A DNA stretch of 64,000 bases. It comes from Microbacterium ulmi (lineage in GTDB: Bacteria > Actinomycetota > Actinomycetes > Actinomycetales > Microbacteriaceae). Shown here piece by piece: positions 35,593 to 45,957 of this stretch. Location of the stretch: positions 2,590,551-2,654,550 of the forward strand of contig NZ_JAAOZF010000001.1 of assembly GCF_011759705.1 (NCBI RefSeq). The letters run 5' to 3'. A model generated the notes under the pieces. The model was not told where the DNA came from. It made no database searches and saw only the letters and a list, made by a program, of their open reading frames with translations. The position numbers were made by a program, and so were the translations under genes. Numbering within the stretch: the first letter of the stretch is position 1; each line of letters starts with the position of its first letter.

Positions 35593-36170
35593 CTCCGCTC
35601 AAGCCTCACGCGCCCGACTTCCCGGACGACGCCGACATCACGCAGCCGAGCTCGCGCCGAGCGGATGCCGAGTCCGCGACTCCGTTCGCGCCCGCGGTCG
35701 ACGCCGTGAGGCTCCTCGAGCGTCTGGGCGAGCTCGCCTGGACCGTCGGCGTCGCAGAGTCCCTCACCGGCGGACTCGTGATCGCGAGCCTCATCGGCGT
35801 CCCCGGCGCGTCGAGCGTCGTGCGCGGGGGTGTCGTGGCGTACGCCACCGAGGTCAAGCACACGATGCTCGGGGTCGACGAGACCCTTCTGCAGGCGCAC
35901 GGCGCCGTGCATCCGCGCGTCGCGCGACAGATGGCGGACGGCGTGCGCGCGCGCCTCGGCGTCGACGGGACGCCGTGCGACGTCGGCATCGCGACGACCG
36001 GGATCGCGGGCCCGGACTCCCCGGACGGGCAGCCCGTCGGGACTGTCCACATCGCGGTGGCGACTCCGCTCGGCACGCGAGTCGAGTCGCTCGAGCTCGC
36101 CGGAACGCGCGACGAGATCCGCACCGAGGCCGTTCGCCGAGCGCTGCGGCTCGCGCTCGACGCGCTCTGA
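35589..36170 (+). CDS. cinA: CinA C-terminal domain protein (NMN deamidase-type)
   Basis: A 193-residue stand-alone CinA_C/PncC domain. The signature ESLTGGLVIASLI (about residues 57-69), GASSVVRGGVVAYATEVK and ATTGIAGPDSPDGQPVGTVHIA are all present. Homologues hydrolyse nicotinamide mononucleotide for NAD salvage. The N-terminal 30 or so residues are polar and probably disordered. It overlaps pgsA by 4 bp. The 158-bp gap to clgR is the likely clgR promoter; I could not assign -35/-10 elements confidently. Confidence 0.93.
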   Translation: MTPLKPHAPDFPDDADITQPSSRRADAESATPFAPAVDAVRLLERLGELAWTVGVAESLTGGLVIASLIGVPGASSVVRGGVVAYATEVKHTMLGVDETLLQAHGAVHPRVARQMADGVRARLGVDGTPCDVGIATTGIAGPDSPDGQPVGTVHIAVATPLGTRVESLELAGTRDEIRTEAVRRALRLALDAL

Positions 36171-36328
36171 TACACGATCCGCGGATCGGGAACAGACCGT
36201 GTTTCGGCTCGGTTACATTCGGCGATTCCCACCCATTCCCCAGCGCGCAGGATTAGATTGGCGGTTGACGGTGTTGTACTGTTGTCCACCCGGACGACGG
36301 CGGAATCTGAAGTGAGGAGGGGGCTCTC

Positions 36329-36637
36329 ATGATCCTGGTACGTCAAGAGATCGGCGAAGTGCTTCGTGATTTCCGCCAGCAGAAGGGACGCACCCTCCGT
36401 CAGGTCGCAAGCCGTGCGAGCGTCGCCCTCGGTTATCTGAGCGAGGTCGAGCGCGGTCAGAAGGAGGCGTCGAGCGAGATCCTCGCGTCGGTCGCCGAAG
36501 CCCTCGATGTGCCCATCTCGACGATCATGCGTGAAGTGGGCGACCGCATCTCGGTGCTCGAAGGCATCCAGCCGTTCCCGGATGTCGTGCCCGACGATCT
36601 CGTCGCATCGGTCGACGCAGAGCTGTCGCTGCGCTGA
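36329..36637 (+). CDS. clgR: XRE-family regulator, ClgR-type
   Basis: A 102-residue Cro/CI-type helix-turn-helix protein. The DNA-binding helices are RTLRQVASRASVALGYLSEVERGQKEAS (about residues 21-48). It matches ClgR in size and position between cinA and recA, the conserved actinobacterial context. ClgR activates clp protease and other stress genes. AGGAGGGG lies before the ATG. No operator with the remembered ClgR pattern was visible in its own upstream region. Confidence 0.87.
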   Translation: MILVRQEIGEVLRDFRQQKGRTLRQVASRASVALGYLSEVERGQKEASSEILASVAEALDVPISTIMREVGDRISVLEGIQPFPDVVPDDLVASVDAELSLR

Positions 36638-36679
36638 CGCGCCCGCCATCCGACACGTCTGCACGACGGAGCCATGTCC

Positions 36680-36904
36680 ATGCGCCGCAGTGAGTTCGAC
36701 CGCGCCGTGGCCGACGAGTTCGGTGCTCGCGGCGCGGCTCTCGTCGCGGACCTCGTCCTGCCGCAGCTCGGCTCGCGCACGGCCGCCGAGGCGCTCGCGG
36801 CCGGCATCGCGCCGGGTGAGGTCTGGCTCGCGCTCTGCATCGAGAACGACGTTCCGCCGCAGCGCCGCTACGGTGCGGGTCGGCTCGAGCCGGGGCGTCG
36901 CTGA
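36680..36904 (+). CDS. DUF3046 family protein
   Basis: A 74-residue helical protein of the actinobacterial DUF3046 family, recognised by MRRSEFDRAVADEFG at the start, LVLPQLGSRTAAEALAAGIAPGEVWLALC and NDVPPQRR near the end. The function is unknown; it is nearly always beside recA in this phylum. The second ATG at 36680 is preferred over 36674 because GGAG then has 8 nt spacing. Confidence 0.85.
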   Translation: MRRSEFDRAVADEFGARGAALVADLVLPQLGSRTAAEALAAGIAPGEVWLALCIENDVPPQRRYGAGRLEPGRR

Positions 36905-36950
36905 GACAGGCGACGCGGACGGTCGGCGGCTGACGCGCCACGGCGTGTCG

Positions 36951-36966
36951 TCGAAGATCTGTTCGA
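36951..36966 (+). promoter_or_regulatory. LexA-binding SOS box of recA
   Basis: TCGAAGATCTGTTCGA matches the actinobacterial SOS box TCGAACNNNNGTTCGA at 11 of the 12 fixed positions. It lies 9 nt before a TAGGCT -10 at 36975-36980, covering the -35 region, an ideal repressor site. Confidence 0.85.
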
Positions 36967-37163
36967 TGCCCGCGTAGGCTCCTGCACAGATGGAGTCGAA
37001 AGGCATTCGTCCACGGGCGGGTGGCGGCGACGACGGGATGTCGGAGCCTCCTCGTAGCGTGAGCGACGTCGAACGACACCACACGCCTTGTCGCAGCATC
37101 CGGCCCACCGGGGCGGAGCGCGACAGCCTACAGGCGACGGAACGCGAGCAGAAGGAGCACGCC

Positions 37164-38212
<1,049 letters not shown>

Positions 38213-38213
<1 letters not shown>

Positions 38214-38923
38214 TGGTCCGTTTCGTGGAGGACGGGGGCGAGTCCGGCGCTTCCGAGGGACTCGCCCCCGTCATCCCGCTCTTCGGTGCGGCCGGTGCGG
38301 TGGTCGAGCGCGGGAAACGACACACGACGCCGTCGATCACCGACGACGACCTGGAGCCCTCGTGGAGTTCGACGTGGGGTGCCGACGTCCACGAGGTCGC
38401 CGTCGACGAGCCGACCGCCGCGGCCGACGAGGCCAGGCGCACCGAGCTCGCCGAGAAGACGCTGCTGCGCAAGATCCGGGGCCGTTCGCTCTCGGTGTCC
38501 GAGGCGCACGGAGTCCTCGCCGAGTTCCACCTTGAGCGCCACGAGCTGGATGCGATCATCGAGGCGTTCGCCGGACGCGGCTACCTCGACGACGCAGCGC
38601 TCGCGGAGCAGATCGTGCACGTCGGAGTCGACCGCCGGGGGAGCGGTCGCCGAGTCATCGCGCAGACGCTCGCGAAGCGCGGCATCCCGCGCGATGTGGC
38701 GGATGCCGCGCTCTCGGCGGTCCCCGACGACGATGACGAACGGGCACTCGAGTTCGCGCGGTCGAAGGCGCGCGGACTCGGGGGCCTCGATCACGACACC
38801 GCGCTGCGGCGCCTCGCGGGGCAGCTCGGCCGTCGCGGATACCCGGGCTCCGTCGCGCTCCGTGCCGCGAAGCAGGCGCTCGCTGAGGAGGGCGGCCCTT
38901 CGCCGAGCGTCCGCTTCCGCTGA
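38213..38923 (+). CDS. recX: RecA regulatory protein RecX
   Basis: A 236-residue RecX, which binds and inhibits RecA filaments. The N-terminal 75 or so residues are acidic and variable; the three-helix repeats follow, with KTLLRKIRGRSLSVSEAHGVL, FAGRGYLDDAALAEQIV and GIPRDVADAAL. It overlaps recA by 1 bp (TGATG) so expression should follow recA and SOS induction. Confidence 0.92.
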
Positions 38924-39040
38924 CGCGCGGGATGGTCCCTCGATCATCGCGCCCGGATCGCAGGCCCGCCGGAATGGCGACGTCATCGGGCCCGGGCGGC
39001 GGCTGGTGAATACTGGGTGCGGAGCGGACAAGGGGGGCCC

Positions 39041-39970
39041 ATGGCGATCGAGGTCAGAGGGCTGACCAAGCGATTCAAGAACGTCGTGGCCGTCGACGAC
39101 CTGAGTCTCTCGGTCGCGGAAGGCACGGTGTTCGCCTTCGTCGGCACCAACGGCGCCGGCAAGTCGACGACGATCAACTGCCTCACGACCCTGTTGCCGC
39201 TCGACGCGGGCGAGGCGAGCGTCGCCGGGTTCGATGTCGCGCGGGATCCCGATCAGGTCCGTGCGCGCATCGGCGTCGTCTTCCAGGACTCGGTGCTCGA
39301 TCCCACGCTGACCGGACGCGAGAACCTGCGGCTGCGCGCCCGGTTCGCGGGGCTCGACCGGCGCGCCGCGGACGAGCGCATCTCGGATCTCGCCGAACTC
39401 ATCGACGTCGGCGAGTTCCTCGACAGACGGTACAAGACCCTCTCGGGCGGCCAGCGCCGCCGCATCGATGTCGCCCGCGCCCTCCTGCATCGTCCCGAAG
39501 CGCTCTTCCTCGACGAGCCGACCGCAGGCCTCGACCCCGCGAGTCGTGCGGCCGTCTGGGGCACGATCCAGCAGCTGCGCCGGCGGGGCGAGTTCACGGT
39601 GTTCCTCACGACGCACTACCTCGAAGAGACCGAGGAGGCCGACGAGGTCTGCATCATCGATCGCGGCAGGATCGCGGCATCCGGAACCCCTGCGCAGCTG
39701 CGCGAGCAGCACAGCCGCAGCATCCTGACCGTCACATCCGCCGACCCGGGCGCCCTCCTCGCACTGGCGGACGTTCGCGGCATCTCTGCGACGCGGGACG
39801 GCGACGTCGTCGTCATCCCGGTCGACGGGGCGACGACGGCGCGTGCCCTGCTCGCAGCGCACGGCGACTCCGCTGTCGACTTCGAGTTCCGGCACGGGAG
39901 CATGGACGACGTCTTCCTCGCCGTCACGGGTCGCGTCGGCGGCGACGGCGTCTCGGAGACGGCCGCATGA
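39041..39970 (+). CDS. ABC transporter ATP-binding protein, DrrA type
   Basis: A 309-residue ABC ATPase of the drug-exporter (DrrA/CcmA) type. Walker A is GTNGAGKST (residues 35-43), the signature is LSGGQRRR (about 133), Walker B is LFLDEPTAGLDP (about 154), and the H-loop is TTHYLEE. The C-terminal region of about 90 residues is a regulatory extension. AAGGGGGG lies before the ATG at 39041, so this start is preferred over 39017. It overlaps the permease gene by ATGA. The substrate is unknown; antibiotic export is common in the family. Confidence 0.92.
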   Translation: MAIEVRGLTKRFKNVVAVDDLSLSVAEGTVFAFVGTNGAGKSTTINCLTTLLPLDAGEASVAGFDVARDPDQVRARIGVVFQDSVLDPTLTGRENLRLRARFAGLDRRAADERISDLAELIDVGEFLDRRYKTLSGGQRRRIDVARALLHRPEALFLDEPTAGLDPASRAAVWGTIQQLRRRGEFTVFLTTHYLEETEEADEVCIIDRGRIAASGTPAQLREQHSRSILTVTSADPGALLALADVRGISATRDGDVVVIPVDGATTARALLAAHGDSAVDFEFRHGSMDDVFLAVTGRVGGDGVSETAA

Positions 39971-40845
39971 GCATCGTCGCGGCGATCGTCGCCCGAAACC
40001 TGCGGATCTTCTTCCGCGACCGCTTGAACGTGTTCTTCTCGCTGCTGGGCGGGATCGTCCTGTTCGGGCTCTACGTGCTGTTCCTAGGCAATCTGCAGAC
40101 CCAGTCGCTGGCGGCGTCGATCCCCGCCGCGACGCCGCAGGAGGTGCAGGCCTTCGTCGACAGCTGGATGTTCGCGGGCATCGTGCTCATCACGACCGTG
40201 ACGTCGGGCCTCGGCGCGATGTCTGTGCTCGTGGAGGATGGCGAGACCGGCCGCTTCCGCGACTTCCTCGTCTCGCCGATCCGCCGCGGACAGCTCGTTC
40301 TGGGCTACCTCATCTCGGCGATCATCGTGTCGCTCATCCTTTCGGCGTTCGTGTTCGCGGTCAGCGTCGCGTATCTCGGTCTCGTGCGCGGCACATGGCT
40401 CCCCGTCGACGCCGTCGCGCGTGCCGCGGGCGTCGTCGTCCTGTCGTGCGCCGCGTTCACGGCGCTCATCTCGTTCGTCGCGTCATTCGTTCGCACGTCG
40501 GGCGCCTTCGCGGGCCTCTCGACGATCGTCGGAACCGTCCTGGGCTTCATCGCGGGGGCGTACATCCCCGTCGGTCTCCTGCCCGCGACGGCCGGCGACG
40601 TCGTCAACGCCCTCCCGTTCGGCCAGGCCGGGGCCCTCCTGAGACAGCAGTTCACCGTCGACACGCTGCCCGCCATGACGGGAGGGTTCGCAGAGGCCGA
40701 CGAGAGCCTGCGCACGTTCTTCGGCATCGACGCGATCGTCGGAACATGGCTCGTGCCGCCCGGCGTCATCGTCGCCATCCTCGTGGCCATGGTCGTCGTG
40801 TTCGCCTCCCTGTCTGCGTTGCGCATCCGTGCGCGGATCCGCTGA
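39967..40845 (+). CDS. ABC transporter permease, DrrB/ABC-2 type
   Basis: A 292-residue ABC-2 type permease with six hydrophobic segments. VLVEDGETGRFRDFLVSPIRRGQLVLGYL (about residues 86-114) is the conserved cytoplasmic coupling loop. It pairs with the preceding ATPase to form an exporter. Its stop is close to a region of convergent pseudogenes that look like a former PadR regulator and membrane partner, as often seen beside such exporters. Confidence 0.9.
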   Translation: MSIVAAIVARNLRIFFRDRLNVFFSLLGGIVLFGLYVLFLGNLQTQSLAASIPAATPQEVQAFVDSWMFAGIVLITTVTSGLGAMSVLVEDGETGRFRDFLVSPIRRGQLVLGYLISAIIVSLILSAFVFAVSVAYLGLVRGTWLPVDAVARAAGVVVLSCAAFTALISFVASFVRTSGAFAGLSTIVGTVLGFIAGAYIPVGLLPATAGDVVNALPFGQAGALLRQQFTVDTLPAMTGGFAEADESLRTFFGIDAIVGTWLVPPGVIVAILVAMVVVFASLSALRIRARIR

Positions 40846-40854
40846 CGAGAGGCG

Positions 40855-41160
40855 GATGCCGCGAAGCTGCGCGCGATCGGACGCGAGGCCGACCGGACTG
40901 GTGCCGACGCGAACACGATGAACGCGATCAGCGCGATCGTCGCCGGCACCAGACGTCCGGCCCACATCGTGCGAATGGGCAGGTGGAGTCCGGCGTCGTC
41001 GTCGTGCGGCGTCCCGACAGCGCGTGCAGCGCTCTCGCCGTTGTCGCGCATCAGCCCGCGTACACATGTGCGACGGCATCGCCGATGACGTCGCCGGCAC
41101 CCCGGGCAGATGCAGCTCGGCGATGAACAGGTCGATCCGGCGCTCGGTCCTGACAGTCAC
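40855..41160 (-). pseudogene. Decayed membrane protein gene (DUF1700/HAAS-like), frameshifted
   Basis: Reading the minus strand from GTG 41160 gives RTERRIDLFIAELHLPGVP. After a frameshift, GDVIGDAVAHVYAG follows and hits a stop, and then a further shift restores DNGESAARAVGTPHDDDAGLHLP and a hydrophobic VPATIALIAFIVFASA. Together these resemble the N-terminus of the small membrane proteins with a HAAS/DUF1700-like helical domain that sit beside PadR regulators. At least two frameshifts and a truncated C-terminus mark it as non-functional. The family name is my inference. Confidence 0.6.
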
Positions 41161-41521
41161 GGGGTGCTCCGTACGGTCGACACAGTCCCTCGTCAGGGCG
41201 GCGACGCGCGCCCATTGCGCGCACTGCTGGTCGAGCTCGGCACCCTCCCGCGCGCGTGAGCATGACGTGCTTGCAGTCGGGTCCGCCGTCGCCGGGGCAC
41301 CGCTCGGTCGTGACGAGACCCGCCTGCTCGAATCACGTGAGCAGCGGATGCAGCGTGCCGCCCGTGATATCGACGACGCCCGCCTGGGCGACGGCGGCGA
41401 TGATCGCGTACCGTCACGGCAGCCCGGGCCGCAGCGCGCGCAGCGTGCACGCCCCGAGCGTCGCCCGCAGCCCGTCGCTCGGCCACTCGAGCACGTCGGT
41501 CTGCTCGTCCGTTCACGGCAT
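41160..41521 (-). pseudogene. Decayed PadR-family transcriptional regulator
   Basis: The minus strand from 41521 reads [55 protein letters not shown], and after a frameshift [19 protein letters not shown]. This is a recognisable PadR winged-helix sequence. It is broken by TGA at codon 3, after GLP, and after LLT, plus one frameshift near ALTRAGG. At least one TGA (before FEQ) is readily explained as CGA-to-TGA transition. No intact start remains. It lies immediately before the membrane-protein relic, same strand. Confidence 0.75.
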
Positions 41522-41539
41522 CCGCCCCGACCGCCGCCG

Positions 41540-41545
41540 TAGAAT
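41540..41545 (+). promoter_or_regulatory. -10 element TAGAAT before miaB
   Basis: TAGAAT ends 10 nt before the miaB ATG at 41556, supporting that start over the longer upstream frame. Confidence 0.5.
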
Positions 41546-41555
41546 GGCTCCCGCC

Positions 41556-43103
41556 ATGACTACTCCGTCCTCCGCCCCGACGCTCATCGCGCCCTCGCCC
41601 GCCGCGCACTCGTCCGACGGGCGCGCGCGGACGTACGAGGTGCGCACGTTCGGCTGCCAGATGAACGTCCACGACTCCGAGCGACTCTCGGGCTCGCTCG
41701 AGAGCGCCGGCTACGTGCGCGCCGAGCTGGGCGAAGAGGCCGACGTCGTCGTCATCAACACCTGCGCCGTGCGCGACAACGCGTCAGGCAAGCTCTACGG
41801 CACGCTCGGCCACCTCAAGTCCCGCAAAGACAAGCACGACGGCATGCAGATCGCGGTCGGCGGCTGCCTCGCGCAGATGGACAAGCAGGCCGTGCTCGAC
41901 AAGGCGCCCTGGGTCGACGTCGTCTTCGGGACCCACAACATGGGGTCGCTGCCGAGCCTGCTCGAGCGCGCGCGTCACAACGGCGAGGCGGAGCTGGAGA
42001 TCCTCGAGTCGCTCGAGGTGTTCCCCTCGACGCTGCCGACGAAGCGCGACGCCGTCCACAGCGGCTGGGTGTCGATCTCGGTCGGATGCAACAACACGTG
42101 CACGTTCTGCATCGTCCCGAGCCTGCGAGGCAAGGAGAAGGACCGTCGCCCCGGCGACATCCTGAACGAGATCCGCCTGCTCGTCGACGACGGCGCGATC
42201 GAGGTGACGCTCCTCGGACAGAACGTCAACAGCTACGGCGTCGAGTTCGGCGACCGACAGGCGTTCGGCAAGCTCCTGCGCGCGGCGGGTGAGATAGAAG
42301 GACTCGAGCGCATCCGCTTCACCAGTCCGCATCCGGCCGCGTTCACCGACGACGTCATCGATGCGATGGCCGAGACAGCCGCCGTCATGCCGCAGCTGCA
42401 CATGCCGCTGCAGTCCGGCTCCGACCGGATCCTGAAGGCTATGCGCCGCTCGTACCGCAGCGAGAGGTTCCTCGGCATCCTGGATCGCGTGCGCGCGAAG
42501 ATGCCGGATGCCGCGATCTCGACCGACATCATCGTGGGCTTCCCCGGCGAGACCGACGAGGACTTCGAAGACACGATGCGCGTCGTCGAGCGGGCCCGCT
42601 TCGCGAGCGCCTTCACGTTCCAGTACTCGATCCGCGAGGGCACGCCCGCCGCGACGATGCCCGACCAGGTGCCGAAGGCGGTCGTGCAGGAGCGCTACGA
42701 GCGCCTCATCGCGCTCCAGGAGCGGATCTCGCTCGAGGAGAACCAGCGCCAGCTCGGCCGGTTGCTCGAGGTGCTGGTCTCGACCGGCGAAGGCAAGAAG
42801 GATGCTGAGACCCACCGCCTGACCGGCCGTGCGGAGGACAGCAGACTCGTGCACTTCGAGGTGCCCGCCGGTTCGCCCGTGCCGCGTCCCGGCGACGTCG
42901 TGAGCGTCGTCGTGACGCACGCGGCGCCCTTCCATCTGCTCGCCGACGTGGCGGACGGTGCGCCGCTGCGCATCCGCCGCACCCGCGCGGGCGACGCGTG
43001 GGACCGGTCGCTCGCCGAATCGTGCGCCGTTCCGTCGCCCGCCGAGCCGGGCGGTCCGCGCGCGGTCTCGCTCGGGCTCCCGACGCTGCGCATCGGCGTG
43101 TAG
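41556..43103 (+). CDS. miaB: tRNA-2-methylthio-N6-dimethylallyladenosine synthase
   Basis: A 515-residue radical-SAM methylthiotransferase that adds a methylthio group at A37 of tRNAs already prenylated by MiaA. The auxiliary cluster cysteines are Cys34 (FGCQMN), Cys70 (INTCAV) and Cys104 (GGCLAQ). The radical-SAM cysteines are Cys178, Cys182 and Cys185 (CNNTCTFC). A C-terminal TRAM domain follows. The protein ends with about 40 extra residues. The ATG at 41556 is chosen by the TAGAAT -10 and family alignment. miaA lies 525 bp downstream. Confidence 0.95.
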   Translation: MTTPSSAPTLIAPSPAAHSSDGRARTYEVRTFGCQMNVHDSERLSGSLESAGYVRAELGEEADVVVINTCAVRDNASGKLYGTLGHLKSRKDKHDGMQIAVGGCLAQMDKQAVLDKAPWVDVVFGTHNMGSLPSLLERARHNGEAELEILESLEVFPSTLPTKRDAVHSGWVSISVGCNNTCTFCIVPSLRGKEKDRRPGDILNEIRLLVDDGAIEVTLLGQNVNSYGVEFGDRQAFGKLLRAAGEIEGLERIRFTSPHPAAFTDDVIDAMAETAAVMPQLHMPLQSGSDRILKAMRRSYRSERFLGILDRVRAKMPDAAISTDIIVGFPGETDEDFEDTMRVVERARFASAFTFQYSIREGTPAATMPDQVPKAVVQERYERLIALQERISLEENQRQLGRLLEVLVSTGEGKKDAETHRLTGRAEDSRLVHFEVPAGSPVPRPGDVVSVVVTHAAPFHLLADVADGAPLRIRRTRAGDAWDRSLAESCAVPSPAEPGGPRAVSLGLPTLRIGV

Positions 43104-43301
43104 GGCAGGATGGCGCCTGAACGGCCCGTGCGCGGTCGTCGTCGTGCAGCGGTCCCCGCGATGCACCGCGCGTCCGTGCGTCTCCCCGGCGCGCGTGCGG
43201 CCGCACGCTTCGGCGATTGCTGGGGGGCTGCGCGTCCCCGCGGCGGTGACGCGCGCCCGCCCCGGATCGGTGGCCGGTCGTTGCGCGTCGTCAACGCTCG
43301 T

Positions 43302-43359
43302 GCGGCTGTTCTGTGCAACTGCGGCAGTTCGATGTGGCGCGGTTGCACGGAACAGCCGC
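43302..43359 (+). other. Inverted repeat linking to the 42-bp array
   Basis: GCGGCTGTTCTGTGCAAC (43302-43319) is the reverse complement, with one mismatch, of GTTGCACGGAACAGCCGC (43342-43359) in the first repeat unit. A transcript could form an 18-bp hairpin with a 22-nt loop. The preceding 43104-43301 stretch shows no gene I can support. Confidence 0.75.
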
Positions 43360-43592
43360 GGACGTGGGGTCGCGCGGGGCGTGGTTGCACGGAACAGCCG
43401 CAGACGCGGGATCGCGTGTGGCGTGGTTGCACGGAACAGCCGCGGACGCGGGGTCGCGTGTGGCGCGGTGGCACGGAACAGCCGCGGACGCGGGGTCGCG
43501 TGTGGCGCGGTGGCACGGAACAGCCGCGGACGCGGGATGGCGCGGGGCGTGGTTGCACGGAACAGCCGCGGACGCGGGGTCGCGGGCACCGC
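43341..43592 (+). repeat. Six tandem copies of a 42-bp unit upstream of miaA
   Basis: Units begin at 43341, 43383, 43425, 43467, 43509 and 43551, exactly 42 bp apart. Each starts GGTTGCACGGAACAGCCGC or GGTGGCACGGAACAGCCGC, followed by a GC-rich variable half; the last unit degenerates at its end. Because 42 is a multiple of three, reading frames stay open across the array, including one in frame with miaA that would encode a 14-residue repeat ([16 protein letters not shown]). It shows no spacer pattern of CRISPR. Confidence 0.95.
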
Positions 43593-43627
43593 CTGGCGGC
43601 GCGCTGTGCGTACCCGGGGAGCGGAGG

Positions 43628-44542
43628 ATGACCCCCGCGCTGTGGGCGATCGTCGGCGCGACCGGCACGGGCAAGACGGCCCTCTCGCTCGACCTCGCCG
43701 AGGCCCTCGCGCGGCGCGGCCGGCCGGCCGAGGTCGTCAACGCCGACGCCATGCAGCTGTATCGCGGCATGGACATCGGCACCGCGAAGCTGCCAGAGAC
43801 GGCGCGGCGCGGCATCCCTCACCACCTCTTCGACGTGCTCGACGTGACCGACGACGCGGCCGTCGCCTGGTATCAGGATGCCGCGCGCTCCGCGATCCGC
43901 GCGATCCACCATCGCGGCGCCGACGCGATCCTCGTCGGCGGATCCGGGCTCTACGTGTCGAGCGTGCTGTACGACTTCCGCTTCCCGCCCCGTGACCCGC
44001 AGGTGCGGGCCGCCCTCGAGGCCGAGCTCGAGCAGCAGGGCGCCGGCGCGCTGTACGCGCGGCTGCGCGATCTCGATCCCGCGACGGCGGAGCGGGTCGA
44101 CCCGCGCAACGGGCGCAGGATCGTGCGGGCCCTCGAGGTGCTCGCGCAGGGATCGCAGACGCACGGCGCCGTGCTTCCCGACGAGCCGGCGCTGTGGCAC
44201 ACGCCGACGCGGGTCATCGGCGTCCATGTTCCGCGTGACGAGCTCGTGCTGCGTCTCGATGCGCGGGCCGAGGGCATGTGGCGTGAGGGGCTGCTCGACG
44301 AGGTCGCGCGGCTGCGACGACAGGGCCTCGAGTCCGGCATCACGGCGCGCCGCGCCATCGGGTATGCGCAGGCGCTCGCACAGCTCGCGGGAGACCTGAG
44401 CGAAGCCGACGCGATCGCCGAGACGCGGGCGCTCACGCGGCGCTACGCACGTCGGCAGGTGTCGTGGTTCAGGCGCTACAGCGGCATCCGATGGGTCGGG
44501 CCGGGGGCGGATGCCGCTGCCCTGGCAGACTCGATCGGGTGA
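43628..44542 (+). CDS. miaA: tRNA dimethylallyltransferase
   Basis: A 304-residue prenyltransferase that transfers dimethylallyl to N6 of A37 in tRNAs reading UNN codons. The P-loop is GATGTGKT (residues 10-17); [17 protein letters not shown] and [11 protein letters not shown] are the family's catalytic and tRNA-binding segments; [10 protein letters not shown] ends the core. The frame is open upstream through the 42-bp array, but GGGGAG 6 nt before ATG 43628 and alignment support this start. The stop overlaps the GNAT gene (GTGA). Confidence 0.95.
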   Translation: MTPALWAIVGATGTGKTALSLDLAEALARRGRPAEVVNADAMQLYRGMDIGTAKLPETARRGIPHHLFDVLDVTDDAAVAWYQDAARSAIRAIHHRGADAILVGGSGLYVSSVLYDFRFPPRDPQVRAALEAELEQQGAGALYARLRDLDPATAERVDPRNGRRIVRALEVLAQGSQTHGAVLPDEPALWHTPTRVIGVHVPRDELVLRLDARAEGMWREGLLDEVARLRRQGLESGITARRAIGYAQALAQLAGDLSEADAIAETRALTRRYARRQVSWFRRYSGIRWVGPGADAAALADSIG

Positions 44543-44964
44543 CCACCGACATCCGCCCGTTCCGCCCGTCCGACACCGACGAGGTCGTCGCTCTGTGGCA
44601 TGCGACGGGGCTCACGCGTCCGTGGAACGACCCGCGCAAGGACATCGAGCGAAAGCTGTCGGTGCAGCCCGAGCTCTTCCTCGTCGCGACCGCCGGGGGA
44701 GCCGTCGTCGGCTCGGTCATGGCGGGGTACGACGGTCACCGCGGGTGGCTCTACTACCTCGCCGCGGCGCCCGAGCGCCGCAGGGAGGGGATCGCCCGCG
44801 CGCTCGTCGCCGAGGCGGAGCGGCGCCTGCTCGCCCTCGGGTGCCCGAAGGTGCAGCTCATGGTTCGTCCGGGCAACGAGGGTGCGCGCGGCTTCTACGA
44901 CGCGCTCGGGTACGAGCCGTTCGAGACCTGGGCGACGGGAAAGCGGCTCATCGCGGACGGCTGA
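44539..44964 (+). CDS. GNAT family N-acetyltransferase, YpeA-like
   Basis: A 141-residue GNAT protein. [28 protein letters not shown] at the N-terminus and [27 protein letters not shown] (acetyl-CoA loop [10 protein letters not shown]) are typical of the YpeA subgroup; [19 protein letters not shown] is motif B. GTG overlaps the miaA stop, so they are coupled. The acceptor is unknown. Confidence 0.92.
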   Translation: MTTDIRPFRPSDTDEVVALWHATGLTRPWNDPRKDIERKLSVQPELFLVATAGGAVVGSVMAGYDGHRGWLYYLAAAPERRREGIARALVAEAERRLLALGCPKVQLMVRPGNEGARGFYDALGYEPFETWATGKRLIADG

Positions 44965-45009
44965 GGCGCGGTGAGGGAGCTCCTCGGCTTCCGCGTCGCG
45001 CCCCGACTC

Positions 45010-45015
45010 TAGACT
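45010..45015 (+). promoter_or_regulatory. -10 element TAGACT, leaderless start of dapF
   Basis: TAGACT ends 6 nt before the dapF ATG at 45022. Confidence 0.55.
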
Positions 45016-45021
45016 GGACGG

Positions 45022-45879
45022 ATGCCGCAGACAGTCCCCTTCACGAAGGGCCACGGGACGGGGAACGACTTCGTGATCGTCGCCGATCCCGACGGCGCGC
45101 TCGACCTCAGCGACGACCAGGTCGCGGCCCTGTGCGACCGGAGATTCGGCATCGGTGGGGACGGCATCCTGCGTGTCGTGCGCTCCTCGGCACTGCCGGA
45201 GGGCGCGGCGACGGCCGACGCCGAGTGGTTCATGGACTACCGCAACGCCGACGGGTCGAAGGCCGAGATGTGCGGCAACGGCATCCGGGTGTACGTGCGA
45301 TACCTCCTCGACGCGGGACTGGCGCAGCTCGCGGACGGAGAGACGATCCTCATCGGCACGCGGGCGGGGACGAAGACCCTCACGCGCAGCGATCTCGGAC
45401 TCGAGGTCGACCTCGGCGTGTTCCGCATCGACGGGACCGACACGCTGGTCCGCGCGAAGGGTCTCGGCGTCTCCCGCCCCGGCGTCGGAGTCGACGTCGG
45501 CAACCCGCACGTCGTGGTCGCCCTCCCCGCCGACTCGGTGCTCGACGCGCTCGACCTGACGGCGCAGCCCATCCTCGATCCCGTGCCCGCGCACGGGGCG
45601 AACGTCGAGTTCGTCGTCCCGGCGGATCCGCTCGTGCGCGGCGGAGTCGGATCGATCCGCATGCGCGTCTTCGAGCGGGGTGTCGGCGAGACCCTGAGCT
45701 GCGGGACGGGCGTCGCCGCCGCCGCGATCGCCGTGCGGCACTGGGCGGGAGCCGCGGCACCCGACCGCTGGTCGGTCGAGGTGCCGGGCGGAGTCCTCGG
45801 CGTGCGCATGGTCGACGGGCACGTCTTCCTGTCGGGGCCGGCGGCCCTCGTCTACTCGGGGCAGGTCGCGCTGGCCTGA
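45022..45879 (+). CDS. dapF: Diaminopimelate epimerase
   Basis: A 285-residue cofactor-independent epimerase that converts LL- to meso-diaminopimelate for lysine and peptidoglycan. The two catalytic cysteines are Cys84 (MCGNGIR) and Cys227 (LSCGTGV), each in its conserved context. [10 protein letters not shown] at the N-terminus and the DVGNPHVVV segment are typical. The start is a leaderless ATG. Gene order miaB-miaA-dapF-hflX is common in actinobacteria. Confidence 0.96.
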   Translation: MPQTVPFTKGHGTGNDFVIVADPDGALDLSDDQVAALCDRRFGIGGDGILRVVRSSALPEGAATADAEWFMDYRNADGSKAEMCGNGIRVYVRYLLDAGLAQLADGETILIGTRAGTKTLTRSDLGLEVDLGVFRIDGTDTLVRAKGLGVSRPGVGVDVGNPHVVVALPADSVLDALDLTAQPILDPVPAHGANVEFVVPADPLVRGGVGSIRMRVFERGVGETLSCGTGVAAAAIAVRHWAGAAAPDRWSVEVPGGVLGVRMVDGHVFLSGPAALVYSGQVALA

Positions 45880-45957
45880 CGCCCGCAGGTGCACGCCGTC
45901 GAGCGCGCTGTTCGACGACGCGAGCCGTTCGATGGCGGCAGGGCGATGCTCCGTGCG

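Noticed and set aside
41160..41521. TGA in the PadR relic read as selenocysteine
   Set aside because: Three TGA codons at unrelated positions plus a frameshift fit decay; no selenocysteine insertion element or selenocysteine-type family is evident.
43341..43592. CRISPR-like array
   Set aside because: The units are directly adjacent with no unique spacers, and no cas genes are near; it is a tandem minisatellite.
43110..43631. A 173-residue plus-strand frame across the repeat array
   Set aside because: Arg/Ala/Gly-rich with no domain or ribosome binding site; it exists because the 42-bp period keeps frames open.
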